Positions 7,991-15,753 of a DNA stretch of 64,000 nucleotides are shown piece by piece. The DNA lies in the NCBI GenBank assembly GCA_965247255.1, contig CBDFGS010000008.1, positions 450,002 to 514,001 of the forward strand, read 5' to 3'. The notes below the pieces were generated by a model, which saw only the letters and a list, made by a program, of their open reading frames with translations, ran no database searches and had not been told where the DNA came from. The stretch comes from CBDFGS01 sp965247255. Lineage in GTDB: Bacteria > Chloroflexota > Dehalococcoidia > Lucifugimonadales > CAUZJF01. How positions within the stretch are numbered: the first letter of the stretch is position 1; every line of letters begins with the position of its first letter. The translations under genes and the position numbers were made by a program.

Positions 7991-9166
7991 ATGGCCGAGA
8001 ATCGCAAGGCTCGTCCGTTGACTGCGGCGCGAGTGAGAACGGAGAAGCGGCCTGGCCGATACCACGACGGTCAGGGGCTTTACCTTCAGGTGGACCCGTC
8101 CGGCGCTCGCAGGTGGCTTCAACGTATTGTGATACGCGGCAAGAGGACTGATCTCGGACTTGGCGGGTGGCCTCTTGTGTCCCTGAACGCTGCGCGTGAG
8201 AAGGCGCTGGAGAACCGCAGAATCGCGCGTGTAGGCGGCGACCCTCGAACGGAGAAGCGAGACGTACCGACCTTCGCTGAGGCTGCCGCTGAGGTCATCA
8301 AGCTCAATCGCCCGACGTGGAAAAACGCAAAGCATGCGGCCCAGTGGAGTTCTACTCTCAGGACATACGTCTTTCCATATTTTGGCTCCAGACTAGTAAC
8401 CGAGGTGTCGGGTTCGGATGTCATGAAGGCCCTAACCCTGATATGGACCGCCAAGCCAGAGACGGCGCGGCGAGTGCGCCAGCGCGTAAGCGCGGTGATG
8501 AAGTGGGCTATAGCCAATAACTACAGGCCGGATAATCCAGCTGGCGACGCCATCGAGGCCGTGCTTCCCAAGACATCGCGGACCCAGGTGCACCATAAAG
8601 CTCTACACTATGCGGATGTCCCGGCAGCCCTGGACGCCATTAGAGCGTCCACCGCCGGGCCCGCCACCCGGCTGGCCCTGGAATTCGCCGTGCTGACCGC
8701 CGCCCGCTCCGGTGAAGTTCGCGCCGCCAGGCGGGAAGAAGTCTCTCTGGACTCCCGGGTCTGGACCGTTCCGGCGGCGCGGATGAAGGCGGGCAGGGAG
8801 CACCGCGTACCGTTGTCGAGGCGCGCCCTGGACGTCCTGGAAGAGGCGCGCAGCCTGGATGACGGTCCCGGGCTGATTTTCCCCGGACGTTCGGGCAGGC
8901 CGTTGTCGGATATGACTTTCACGGCGTTGCTCCGGCGGCTGAACATCCCCTGCGTTCCCCACGGATTCCGCAGCAGCTTTCGGGACTGGGCGGCTGAGAA
9001 GACAGACGCACCGCACGCAGTTATGGAGGCGGCGCTAGCACACGTAGTGGGAAACTCTACCGAAGCCGCCTATTTTCGCTCTGACCTGTTCGACCGGCGG
9101 AGGACGCTCATGGATCAGTGGGCGGAGTACCTGGCTGAGCCGAGAAGACTGCCGAGTGGAAGATGA
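7991..9166 (+). CDS. Tyrosine recombinase integrase with DUF4102 arm-binding domain
   Basis: The 391-residue integrase catalyses site-specific integration and excision. The N-terminal arm-binding domain (KRPGRYHDGQGLYLQVDPSG, LGGWPLVSLNAARE) is of the P4/DUF4102 type. Next comes a core-binding domain with AEVIKLNRPTWKNAKHAAQW. The catalytic domain shows Arg in TAARSGEVRA (about residue 237), HGFRSSFRDW (His and Arg, about 323-326), ALAHVVGN (His, about 348) and the nucleophile Tyr in TEAAYFRSD (about 359). Integrases of this type usually target tRNA genes, but no tRNA or att repeat is seen nearby. The stop overlaps a transposase remnant, so the far side of the element is probably rearranged. 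Confidence 0.93.
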   Translation: MAENRKARPLTAARVRTEKRPGRYHDGQGLYLQVDPSGARRWLQRIVIRGKRTDLGLGGWPLVSLNAAREKALENRRIARVGGDPRTEKRDVPTFAEAAAEVIKLNRPTWKNAKHAAQWSSTLRTYVFPYFGSRLVTEVSGSDVMKALTLIWTAKPETARRVRQRVSAVMKWAIANNYRPDNPAGDAIEAVLPKTSRTQVHHKALHYADVPAALDAIRASTAGPATRLALEFAVLTAARSGEVRAARREEVSLDSRVWTVPAARMKAGREHRVPLSRRALDVLEEARSLDDGPGLIFPGRSGRPLSDMTFTALLRRLNIPCVPHGFRSSFRDWAAEKTDAPHAVMEAALAHVVGNSTEAAYFRSDLFDRRRTLMDQWAEYLAEPRRLPSGR

Positions 9167-9348
9167 TCTACAATCGCCGAATCTCCATTGAGAGGCTGAA
9201 CGGACGGCTCAAGGGCCACCGGAAGCTGAATCATGTTCGTGTTCGGGGGCATCTTAAGGTTAGCGTCCACGCGATGTTGTCCATAATAGTATGTCAGGCA
9301 CAGGCATTGGCGACCGGCACACGTGCATCGGTGCGCAAGGTGGCTTGA
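9163..9348 (+). pseudogene. C-terminal remnant of a DDE transposase
   Basis: The 61-residue frame reads YNRRISIERLNGRLKGHRKL followed by HVRVRGHLKVSVHAMLSIIV, a typical C-terminal end of IS5/IS1182-like DDE transposases including the catalytic glutamate in SIERLNGRLK. The rest of the transposase is absent. Its first codons overlap the integrase stop, marking a junction where an insertion sequence was truncated. Confidence 0.6.
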
Positions 9349-9370
9349 GGCAGATTCCATATCTAAATCC

Positions 9371-9398
9371 TTGACAACATCAAGACCATGAATACAAT
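9371..9398 (+). promoter_or_regulatory. Promoter before the broken nuclease-like gene
   Basis: TTGACA (9371-9376), 16-bp spacer, TACAAT (9393-9398). Just after it GGGCGTCTGAATTGGCGCCC can form a small hairpin at the expected transcript start. The ATG at 9425 follows. Confidence 0.6.
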
Positions 9399-9424
9399 GG
9401 GGGCGTCTGAATTGGCGCCCTTCA

Positions 9425-9747
9425 ATGACGGATTGGGTTTTCGAGACACAAGACCGTGACGACAACACTGTTCGGCTTTCAAGAACCCGCTGGAACGGGC
9501 ATATCCTTGTCAAGCATCGCGAAGTAGGCCAATACCTCGCAGAGACACAGGATGTCATACTTTCATCAACCATAGGAACAGTCGATGGCGGAGGCGCCTA
9601 CCATCTCTCTACCCTTGGAGCACCTTTGGGTGCTGAGTCGTTGAAATGAATCGTGAGTACCGTTCCGGTCTTAGTATCCCCGGTGTCCTCGTATCTAACA
9701 ACTACTTCGAGGTACAGGTTTTTCCATTTCCCGCCAACTGTGATTTG
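9425..9747 (+). pseudogene. Small PBECR-like nuclease gene split by an apparent internal inversion
   Basis: The plus-strand frame begins MTDWVFETQDRDDNTVRLSR and RWNGHILVKHREVGQYLAET. That resembles small phage/toxin nuclease-like proteins with an early RWxHI..KH motif. It stays coherent to YHLSTLG near 9619 and then degenerates. The missing C-terminal half is legible on the minus strand between about 9621 and 9745, as KWKNLYLEVVVRYEDTGDTK followed by TGTVLTIHFNDSAPKG. The switch point is the inverted repeat AGCACCTTTGGGTGCT. The simplest reading is a ~125-bp inversion that inactivated the gene; re-inverting it gives about 110 residues. Family assignment is tentative; the inversion is visible in the sequence. 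Confidence 0.5.
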
Positions 9748-9749
9748 AG

Positions 9750-10184
9750 ATGGCTAGTAAAGCCTTAATGGCTAACATCAAGGAATCCAACGAATCCTTT
9801 CTCAGCCGTGCGCGACTAGAAATGCACGACTTTCAATTTGATCATGACGCCGATATTCTCTACGTCGCGATCGGGGAGTCAACTGAGGCTTTTTCTGTGC
9901 CCCTAGAATCAATGGGAGAACAGGTGTATCTGCGTGTAGAAGTAGGTACATTCAAAATTGTTGGCCTCGACATCATGCGCTTTAAGCAAGCCTTTCTTGC
10001 GAACGACCCACATGCCAAGAAAGTATTCGACCCCATTTTTGGTTTCTTCGGCGACTCTGACTGGCGATTTCAAACGGAACCCCGAACAGGTCAAGTTTCT
10101 GTATTTGTGCCTCCAGCCCATGAACCGGCGCAGTACCTTGATGCTTACATTCCAAGGGCAGCCTCCGATTTGGTCCCAGCCTAA
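9750..10184 (+). CDS. DUF2283-like protein
   Basis: The 144-residue protein contains the DUF2283 pattern: FQFDHDADILYVAIGES followed by YLRVEVGTFKIVGLDIMRFK. The core lies at residues 27-90 and an extension of unknown role makes up the last 50. An alternative ATG at 9768 would remove six residues. DUF2283 genes often sit beside small toxin-like genes, and here it follows a broken nuclease-like gene. It may be the surviving antitoxin-like half of a decayed pair, which is inference from position only. Confidence 0.65.
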   Translation: MASKALMANIKESNESFLSRARLEMHDFQFDHDADILYVAIGESTEAFSVPLESMGEQVYLRVEVGTFKIVGLDIMRFKQAFLANDPHAKKVFDPIFGFFGDSDWRFQTEPRTGQVSVFVPPAHEPAQYLDAYIPRAASDLVPA

Positions 10185-10332
10185 CCATCTCACTCGTCTG
10201 ACACGGACCCCGCCTTCGTTCTAGACCTCTTTGATTCCCGTCCACGACCTTGGCCGAATATTGCATAACGCTGAACATGACTGCAAATCGAAAGCCCTAT
10301 AGTAGTGGAGGGAAGTGCAAAACGCAGACTGT

Positions 10333-10560
10333 CTAGTTAGCGCGCCTAACCTTCATCGTGTCGCTCATGCCGTCAACCTCAAGGTGATGGGACGAACCTT
10401 CCTTCCAAACCCTGGCCTGTGGCATGTAGTCGTAGCGATAATGATACTTATATTCGGTCGGTTCCCATTCCTCTCCGTTTTGCAGCAGATACGTCTTGTC
10501 ATCCCAGCCTTCAAAGGCCCCCGCTATTCTGCTTTCTGTTATCAGTTCGCGCTTCGTCAT
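10333..10560 (-). CDS. Small conserved-looking protein of unknown function
   Basis: A 75-residue protein starting MTKRELITESRIAGAFEGWD, with an aromatic strand pattern YKYHYRYDYMPQARVW and HLEVDGM. I have seen this general pattern in short uncharacterised bacterial proteins but cannot name it. AAGGGAG eight bases before ATG 10560 supports this start; an upstream in-frame ATG at 10626 would add 22 residues. It is transcribed divergently from the Panacea operon, with a perfect palindrome between them. Confidence 0.6.
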   Translation of the reverse strand: MTKRELITESRIAGAFEGWDDKTYLLQNGEEWEPTEYKYHYRYDYMPQARVWKEGSSHHLEVDGMSDTMKVRRAN

Positions 10561-10649
10561 GACAGATACTCCCTTGATGTCGCTTGACGCTTCCTTCCAT
10601 TCACGTACAATAGGAGCGTCTTTCACAATTAGGGTTTCGCCCTTCGTCT

Positions 10650-10677
10650 AGCCCCTGATTCTATAGAATCAGGGGCT
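10650..10677. repeat. Perfect 28-bp palindrome between divergent genes
   Basis: The half-site AGCCCCTGATTCTA is followed directly by its exact reverse complement. It lies upstream of both flanking genes, so it is not the terminator of either. It could be an operator for a dimeric repressor or a bidirectional terminator isolating the two transcripts. CATGTTGTCTTT follows on the plus side. Confidence 0.8.
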
Positions 10678-10695
10678 CATGTTGTCTTTGCGGGC

Positions 10696-10762
10696 TTGAC
10701 GGGAACCGTGATACCATGATATAGAACACCACTATGCTATGTATGATTGAAACAAGTGTTCT
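10696..10762 (+). promoter_or_regulatory. Promoter with operator-like inverted repeat for the Panacea pair
   Basis: TTGACG (10696-10701), 18-bp spacer and TATAGA (10720-10725) form a promoter. An inverted repeat AGAACAC (10723-10729) / GTGTTCT (10756-10762) overlaps the -10 and the transcript start. That is where an autoregulating antitoxin would bind. CTGGAAGGATTCCC precedes the ATG at 10785. Confidence 0.6.
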
Positions 10763-10784
10763 GTTCTAGACTGGAAGGATTCCC

Positions 10785-11342
10785 ATGCTTCGCCCCAATG
10801 ATGTAGTCAAGCCTGAATTCGATGAGGATAAGTTCAAAGAGCTCATCCTGTATATTGCTGGGCAATGCGAGCATGACTCGCATTTTGGCGCCATCAGTCT
10901 TAACAAACAGTTGTTCTATTGTGATACTTTGGCCTACGCCAAGTTGGGCAAGCCCATCACTGGTGCGGACTACATGGCATTGGATTATGGACCAGCCCCA
11001 CGGTTCCTCGCGCCCATTCGTGGGGACATGGTGGATGCTGGCGATATCGTAGTACGTAAGAAACAGCAGTTTGGCCACCCTCAGGATAGGGTTATCCCAC
11101 TGAGAGAACCTGACCTGTCTTCGTTTTCCGGAGAGGAAATCGCCCTTATTGACCAGGTTGTCGACCTACTCAGGGGTGTCACCGCAAAGTATTTGAGTGA
11201 CTTTACCCATGGCGAGTACGGCTGGAAGATCGCGGCTCTCCGTGAAACAATCCCGTATGAAACCGTGTTTCTCTCCAGAGAGGATGTGACACGGGACGAT
11301 AAGCAGCGGGCGGAGGAACTGGTCATCCAACATGGATGGTAA
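10785..11342 (+). CDS. Panacea (SocA/DUF4065) domain antitoxin
   Basis: The 185-residue protein matches the Panacea/SocA-like domain. Visible blocks are FKELILYIAGQCEHDSHFGA, ISLNKQLFYCDTLAYAKLGK, ITGADYMALDYGPAPR, IALIDQVVDLLRG and the end-piece HGEYGWKIA. Proteins of this family act as antitoxins that neutralise very different toxins encoded next door. The gene is preceded by a promoter with an inverted repeat and its stop overlaps the next start. This architecture makes an antitoxin role likely; the toxin partner is the next gene by inference. Confidence 0.85.
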   Translation: MLRPNDVVKPEFDEDKFKELILYIAGQCEHDSHFGAISLNKQLFYCDTLAYAKLGKPITGADYMALDYGPAPRFLAPIRGDMVDAGDIVVRKKQQFGHPQDRVIPLREPDLSSFSGEEIALIDQVVDLLRGVTAKYLSDFTHGEYGWKIAALRETIPYETVFLSREDVTRDDKQRAEELVIQHGW

Positions 11343-11653
11343 TGACCTCATTGACCTTGACTCATTCAAATGAGCCCAAGTACAGAGAGTTGGTCGAAAC
11401 TGAGACTTTTGCACAACAGCGCGACCTCATTGTCTCCGATATTCATCGATACGACGACATCATGCACGGTCTGGGTTGGTCACTGGCGAAAGGCGCGGAA
11501 GAGTTTCCTATAGCGTATGGGCAGCTTCGTGTTGTAAAGACGAATGCCTTTGGCGACACACCCAGGTTGAGGATATTCTTCACAGTTGACGACGATGCAA
11601 TACAGTTGCGCTGGATTGAACTCCTACCACTCGAGGATGAATCATTTACCTAG
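11336..11653 (+). CDS. Candidate toxin partner of the Panacea antitoxin, unclassified
   Basis: The 105-residue protein starts at 11336 inside the antitoxin gene; a second ATG at 11342 overlaps the TAA stop, and either would be translationally coupled. It has an alpha-helical first half (YRELVETETFAQQRDLIVSD). The second half is strand-rich (AYGQLRVVKTNAFGDTPRLR, IFFTVDDDAIQLRWIELLPL), loosely recalling RelE/ParE-type folds but without a motif I can name. It is followed by a decayed transposase. Toxicity is inferred from gene order only. Confidence 0.55.
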   Translation: MVMTSLTLTHSNEPKYRELVETETFAQQRDLIVSDIHRYDDIMHGLGWSLAKGAEEFPIAYGQLRVVKTNAFGDTPRLRIFFTVDDDAIQLRWIELLPLEDESFT

Positions 11654-11694
11654 CGGCGGCCTGCAAAGCAATCACGGATAAGTAGCAGTGCAAC

Positions 11695-12768
11695 CTACGC
11701 CACCCGCCGAACCATCCATCGCATATCAGCCGCTTCGCCAGCTTGCAGATGCACTAGCGCCGTAGCCTGAAACGCTAATACGGACATCGTGCAGTGGAGA
11801 CTCATCTTCTTTAGACCTCGCACGCAATGCTTCTCTAGTCGCCGCGACTCTTTCAGACCTTTGAATACTCGCTCGATGCTCTGGCGAAGGGCGTAGGCTT
11901 CCCGCCACTCCCGGCTCCCACGCCTAACAGACCCAAACAGTCTTATATCCTTCTTAGGGTCTTCCCACACCTCGTCTTCACAGTAGCGGACGCCCCGCCG
12001 ACCCCTGAGAATGCAGCCATCCCGACGACACTGGTAAAGGTGGCCCTTCTGCGGGTCGCTTCGCACATAGTCCATCGGCACCAGCCCCATGCAAGTGGGT
12101 ACGCCCTCATCAGTGTATATACCTTCGTGAAGGGCCTTCTTCGGTTGGCTTCGTATATGAATGATGGGCGTGATGCCGTGCTTCGCCAGCCATTCGTGGT
12201 TGGAACGGGCGTCGTAGCCCTTATCGGCGATGGCAACATCGGGGCTAAACCACCCGTACTTCGTCTGCGCCTTCTCCATAATCTTGGGCAGTTCGGGTGA
12301 GTCGTGTCGACTGGCCGTCGTCACGAAACCCGTTATTGGTACGCCATAGGTCGCATCGGCGACGGCGTGATATTTGTACCCAAAATGCCATTCCTTGCCG
12401 CCCTTCTTTGCCTTGGCACTATTCTTGGCGGTCCATGAGGCTTCGGGGTCACTCACCGTCTTCCGGTTGGGATTGCTGTGAGACCGCACAGCGGTGCTAT
12501 CGAGGGCAACCTTCTCACCGAATCCAGGTAATACCTCAGCAAGTTGGTCTGTTATGTGCACGAAGCACCGCTCTACCAGGTCTCGGTGGTCGGCCAGTCG
12601 CCTAATGAAACGATTGAACGTCCAGCGACTCGGTAAGTCGTCCGAGAAACCGCACGCTGCTCGGAGTGACGAATCATCTTCGAGCCGTCGGATTAGAGCA
12701 TTTGTATGAGGGAGATTCAGGACGAAACTGGAGACATAGGCTCGCCAGAGAGCTTCTGTCAAGGGCGG
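11695..12768 (-). pseudogene. DDE transposase (IS5/IS1182-like), 5' end cut off by IS21
   Basis: The frame gives about 355 residues with DDE motifs: KVALDSTAVRSHSNPNRKT (first Asp), FGYKYHAVADATYGVPITGF, PDVAIADKGYDARSNHEWLA (second Asp) and YALRQSIERVFKGLKESRRL (Glu). There is no ATG in front; the open frame runs back through PPLTEALWRAYVSSFVLNLP to the IS21 boundary at 12769. The N-terminal DNA-binding portion is missing and is not found on the other side of IS21, so the loss was more than a simple insertion. Confidence 0.8.
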
Positions 12769-12858
12769 TGTGAAAACGTACCAGCGGGGCGGAGCAAAAC
12801 TGTACCACTGAACGCCGTAGAATGGGCATCAAGGTTCGTGGGGCGTTGGAGATCAGGC

Positions 12859-13626
12859 TCAGTCAGATAGCTGGCGGCCAGAAGTCTTCTTGCTGTGCTT
12901 GAGTCGGTAGCTGTCCCCGTTCATCTCCAGGATGTCGACATGGTGGGTGAGGCGGTCGAGGAGAGCTCCGGTCAGCCGTTCAGAGCCGAACACCTCGGTC
13001 CACTCGACGAAGGGCAGGTTGGAGGTCACCAGGACCGATCCACGCTCGTAACGCTGGCTGAACACCTCGAAGAGCAGCTCGGCGCCAGTCTTGGACAAGG
13101 GCACGAAGCCCAGTTCGTCGATGATGAGCAGCTTGAGTCGTGCGAGCCTTCTCTGCAGGTTGAGCAGACGCCGTTCGTCCCTGGCCTCGATCAGCTCGTG
13201 AACCAGAGCAGCGGCGGTGGTGAAGCCCACGGACAGTCCCCTCTGACACGCAGCCAGACCGAGACCGAGGGCGATATGGGTCTTGCCGGTGCCACTGTTG
13301 CCGAGAGCGATGACGTTGTGGGGGCGCTCGATGTACTCGCATCGTGCCAGCTCCAGAACCAGAGCCTTGTTCAGGGACGGCATAGACAGGAAGTCGAAGG
13401 TGTCGAGGCTCTTGGTCGTCGGGAAGCGGGCTGCTTTGATCCGACGTTCCACCATGCGATGGTGACGGTCGATCAGCTCCAAGTCCGATAGTCGCAGCAG
13501 GTAGTCCGGATGGTCAGCTCCCTCACTGGCACACTGGGATGCCAGCTTGTCGTACTCCCTCAGGAACGTGGGGAGCTTGAGTTGCTTGAGGTTGTGTTCG
13601 AGCAACATCGTGGACTTGTTGGTCAT
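12859..13626 (-). CDS. istB: IS21 helper ATPase IstB
   Basis: The 255-residue AAA+ ATPase assembles on target DNA and delivers it to the IstA transposase. The Walker A is GNSGTGKTH (about residue 108), Walker B is LLIIDELGFVPLSKTGAELL, and the arginine-finger/sensor region is FEVFSQRYERGSVLVTSNLP. The N-terminal helical domain (LKQLKLPTFLREYDKLASQC) is complete. Its ATG overlaps the IstA stop, so the two are coupled. It looks intact. Confidence 0.95.
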   Translation of the reverse strand: MTNKSTMLLEHNLKQLKLPTFLREYDKLASQCASEGADHPDYLLRLSDLELIDRHHRMVERRIKAARFPTTKSLDTFDFLSMPSLNKALVLELARCEYIERPHNVIALGNSGTGKTHIALGLGLAACQRGLSVGFTTAAALVHELIEARDERRLLNLQRRLARLKLLIIDELGFVPLSKTGAELLFEVFSQRYERGSVLVTSNLPFVEWTEVFGSERLTGALLDRLTHHVDILEMNGDSYRLKHSKKTSGRQLSD

Positions 13627-15131
13627 GACCGGCTCCCCGCCAGGAGAGCCATGTAGTCCCTGGTCGAGGTTGTTGCAACGTTGGTCCTGGGCAGATACGG
13701 GTACAACTCCATGTCGAGTCTAGGCGGTCGACCCTCGATCCTGCACAGCACCAGGTGCTTGACAGCATCGAAGCTCACAGCCCCGAGTCGAATGGCGTCT
13801 CGTACGGCGTCGTGGACTTCTTCCGGCTGGAAGTTCTCCATCAGTCTGAGCACCTGCACGAACTCCCTCTTTCCTCGCTTGCCCATCCGAGACTCCAGCA
13901 GCCGCCGCAACACTCCGAACTCCTCGGGCAACTCCCATCCAACCAGCGGCGCCGCCTGATCCAATGCCCTCGTCTTCTTCTCAAGGAGCGGCAGGTAATG
14001 GAGAGGGTCGAAGACGAAGTCGTCTCGATCGTAGGACCGCCGATGGCGGGCGATGACTTCAGCGCCACAGCTGATCACAACCTCGTGTACATATCCGCGG
14101 ACCAGAACGTCCCGATGACCGTAGGCCACCGGGACCGAATAGTCATTGGTCCGGTATCTGACCAGGGACAGAGAACTGACCCTCGTCGCGTGCTTGTCGC
14201 TGGCGTCGTACGGTACGGCCGGCAGAGGCAGCAACTTCTCCAGGTCCCGCTCCAGCCGTTCTCCTATCGTCTCGTTGCGGCCGCGGAGTCGATCTTCGAA
14301 CCGTCTGAGGCAGTGTTGCTCCAGATGAGCATTGAGGGCATCGAAGCTCTCGAACGATGGAATGGGCACCAGGAAGTTCCGGCGGACATAGCCGACCAGA
14401 CCTTCTACTTTGCCCTTATCGTTCCCTTTGCCTGGACGGCCAAACCGGTCCTCGAACAGGTAGTGGGACTGAAGCTCGGAGAACACCCTGGTCCGCTGCC
14501 GGCGACCATCTCCCAGGATTCTGGCTACCGCGAGCGTGGTGTTGTCGTAGAGGATGCTCTGAGGCACTCCGCCCAGGAACGCGAAGGCGGAGACGTGTCC
14601 GTCGCAGAATGACTCCGTCGTCTCGGCGGGATACGCCTTCACATAGCACCCGTCGCTGTGAGGGAGGTCCAGGGCGAAGTAGTGGGCTTTGCGTTCCACT
14701 CCGCCGATGACCACCCACGCTTCGCCAAAGTCACACTGGGCATGTCCCGGGGAATGGGACAGTGGTACGAACATCTCTCGGGTCCGACGACGGCGTTCCC
14801 GGACGTAGTCCTTGACGATTGTGTACTTGCCCGGAAACCCGTGCTCGTCCCTCAACCGCTCATAGATACGCTTGGCGGTGTGACGCTGCTTCTTCGGTGA
14901 GCTCAGATCCTGCTCCAGGATCTGGTCCATCACACCCTTGTATGGGTCCAGCTTCGGTCGACGAGGCGGTCGGTCTCGTTGATACCCTGGAGGTACCGAG
15001 TACTTGAGCATCTTGCGCACCGTGTCCCGGTGCAGTCCGTATACCCGCGCAGCCTCTCGAGCGCTCATCCCTTCTACAAAGCAAGCCCTGCGAACTCGCA
15101 GGTACATCTCCACCTTGTACATCCAATCCAC
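13623..15131 (-). CDS. istA: IS21 transposase IstA
   Basis: The 502-residue transposase has an N-terminal HTH (MSAREAARVYGLHRDTVRKM), a DDE/rve catalytic core with HAQCDFGEAWVVIGGVERKA (first Asp) and SILYDNTTLAVARILG (second Asp), and the Mu-type C-terminal beta-barrel around VSSLSLVRYRTNDYSVPVAY. Length is normal for the family. Together with IstB it is likely functional. Residues 1-220 are near-identical to the truncated copy at 53 kb. Confidence 0.95.
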   Translation of the reverse strand: MDWMYKVEMYLRVRRACFVEGMSAREAARVYGLHRDTVRKMLKYSVPPGYQRDRPPRRPKLDPYKGVMDQILEQDLSSPKKQRHTAKRIYERLRDEHGFPGKYTIVKDYVRERRRRTREMFVPLSHSPGHAQCDFGEAWVVIGGVERKAHYFALDLPHSDGCYVKAYPAETTESFCDGHVSAFAFLGGVPQSILYDNTTLAVARILGDGRRQRTRVFSELQSHYLFEDRFGRPGKGNDKGKVEGLVGYVRRNFLVPIPSFESFDALNAHLEQHCLRRFEDRLRGRNETIGERLERDLEKLLPLPAVPYDASDKHATRVSSLSLVRYRTNDYSVPVAYGHRDVLVRGYVHEVVISCGAEVIARHRRSYDRDDFVFDPLHYLPLLEKKTRALDQAAPLVGWELPEEFGVLRRLLESRMGKRGKREFVQVLRLMENFQPEEVHDAVRDAIRLGAVSFDAVKHLVLCRIEGRPPRLDMELYPYLPRTNVATTSTRDYMALLAGSRS

Positions 15132-15243
15132 CTTCAGTCAGGTTCGGTCGTTCCTGATTGAAGGCGACAGGCGGTACAGTTTTCAAACGCCACACCTCAG
15201 CGCTCGACCGCCCAGGTGGTACATTATCTCTCCGCCCTTCACA

Positions 15244-15314
15244 TCCTGCCGGTCGCTGGATACCCTGGCGTACAGGGCCGCCGGGGTGAGCGGCTGTAGG
15301 TGCTTCTTCTTCAT
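15244..15314 (-). pseudogene. N-terminal stub of a large serine recombinase
   Basis: The minus-strand codons from ATG 15314 read MKKKHLQPLTPAALYARVSS then DRQDV, the start of the resolvase catalytic domain including the nucleophile-bearing RVSS. AAGGAGGACAGC stands before it. The frame is cut by the IS21 right end. A C-terminal two-thirds of a similar recombinase lies at about 37.1-37.9 kb on the other strand, possibly the other part of the same ancestral gene. Confidence 0.7.
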
Positions 15315-15354
15315 GCTGTCCTCCTTGTCTGGAATGTCGTCGCTGTTTTCGAAT

Positions 15355-15753
15355 TCAACCTCCCGCCACCCGGACCCAAACAATCCCGTCAACGTGTTCG
15401 AAGTGCCCATCGGCTGAAACGAGATCGGCGCCCGTTTCCATAGCATGAGCCGCAATCCAGACATCGTTTGTCGGAATTGGCCGCCCCTTGGCCTTCAACG
15501 CTGTCATTACCCGTGAGTAGCGGTCCGCAGTCACCGGACCCACAGGAACAAAGGACACGTAGGGACGTTCGAGGAAGGAGCGAAGTTCCGCAAGGTTCTG
15601 CTCGAAGTGCGCTCCCTGCCGGAAGCCGAATAGCTGCTCACCTACCACAACAGCCGAGAACAGCACCTCCTCAGCGGCCTGTATCAAGTCTCTCACCTCA
15701 TGGTTGCCCCGCATGAACGCGGAGTAGGCGTTGGAGTCCAGTAGAATCCTCAT
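15355..15753 (-). CDS. vapC: VapC-type PIN-domain toxin
   Basis: The 132-residue PIN ribonuclease carries the acidic metal-binding residues: LLDSNAYSAFMRG (first Asp), VVVGEQLFGF (Glu), PTNDVWIAAHAMETGADLVS (Asp) and the final D in SADGHFEHVDG. VapC toxins cleave tRNA or rRNA when unrestrained. The ATG at 15753 overlaps the antitoxin stop (ATGA); a GTG six bases upstream is less likely. It appears intact, and with the upstream VapB forms a standard module. Confidence 0.88.
   Translation of the reverse strand: MRILLDSNAYSAFMRGNHEVRDLIQAAEEVLFSAVVVGEQLFGFRQGAHFEQNLAELRSFLERPYVSFVPVGPVTADRYSRVMTALKAKGRPIPTNDVWIAAHAMETGADLVSADGHFEHVDGIVWVRVAGG

Larger units (their letters stand above)
12769..15243 (-). 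mobile_element. IS21-family element
   Basis: A 2475-bp element with ends TGTGAAAACGTACCAGCGGG (left) and, on the other strand, TGTGAAGGGCGGAGAGATAA (right). Each end carries internal GTACCA-type repeats characteristic of IS21 termini. It encodes IstA and IstB. The flanks show no target duplication; one side is a truncated transposase and the other a truncated serine recombinase, so deletion accompanied or followed its arrival. A partial copy is at 52884-53679. Confidence 0.85.

Noticed and set aside
8317..8520. Plus-strand frame inside the integrase
   Set aside because: Out-of-frame overlap with a clear integrase core; no independent evidence.
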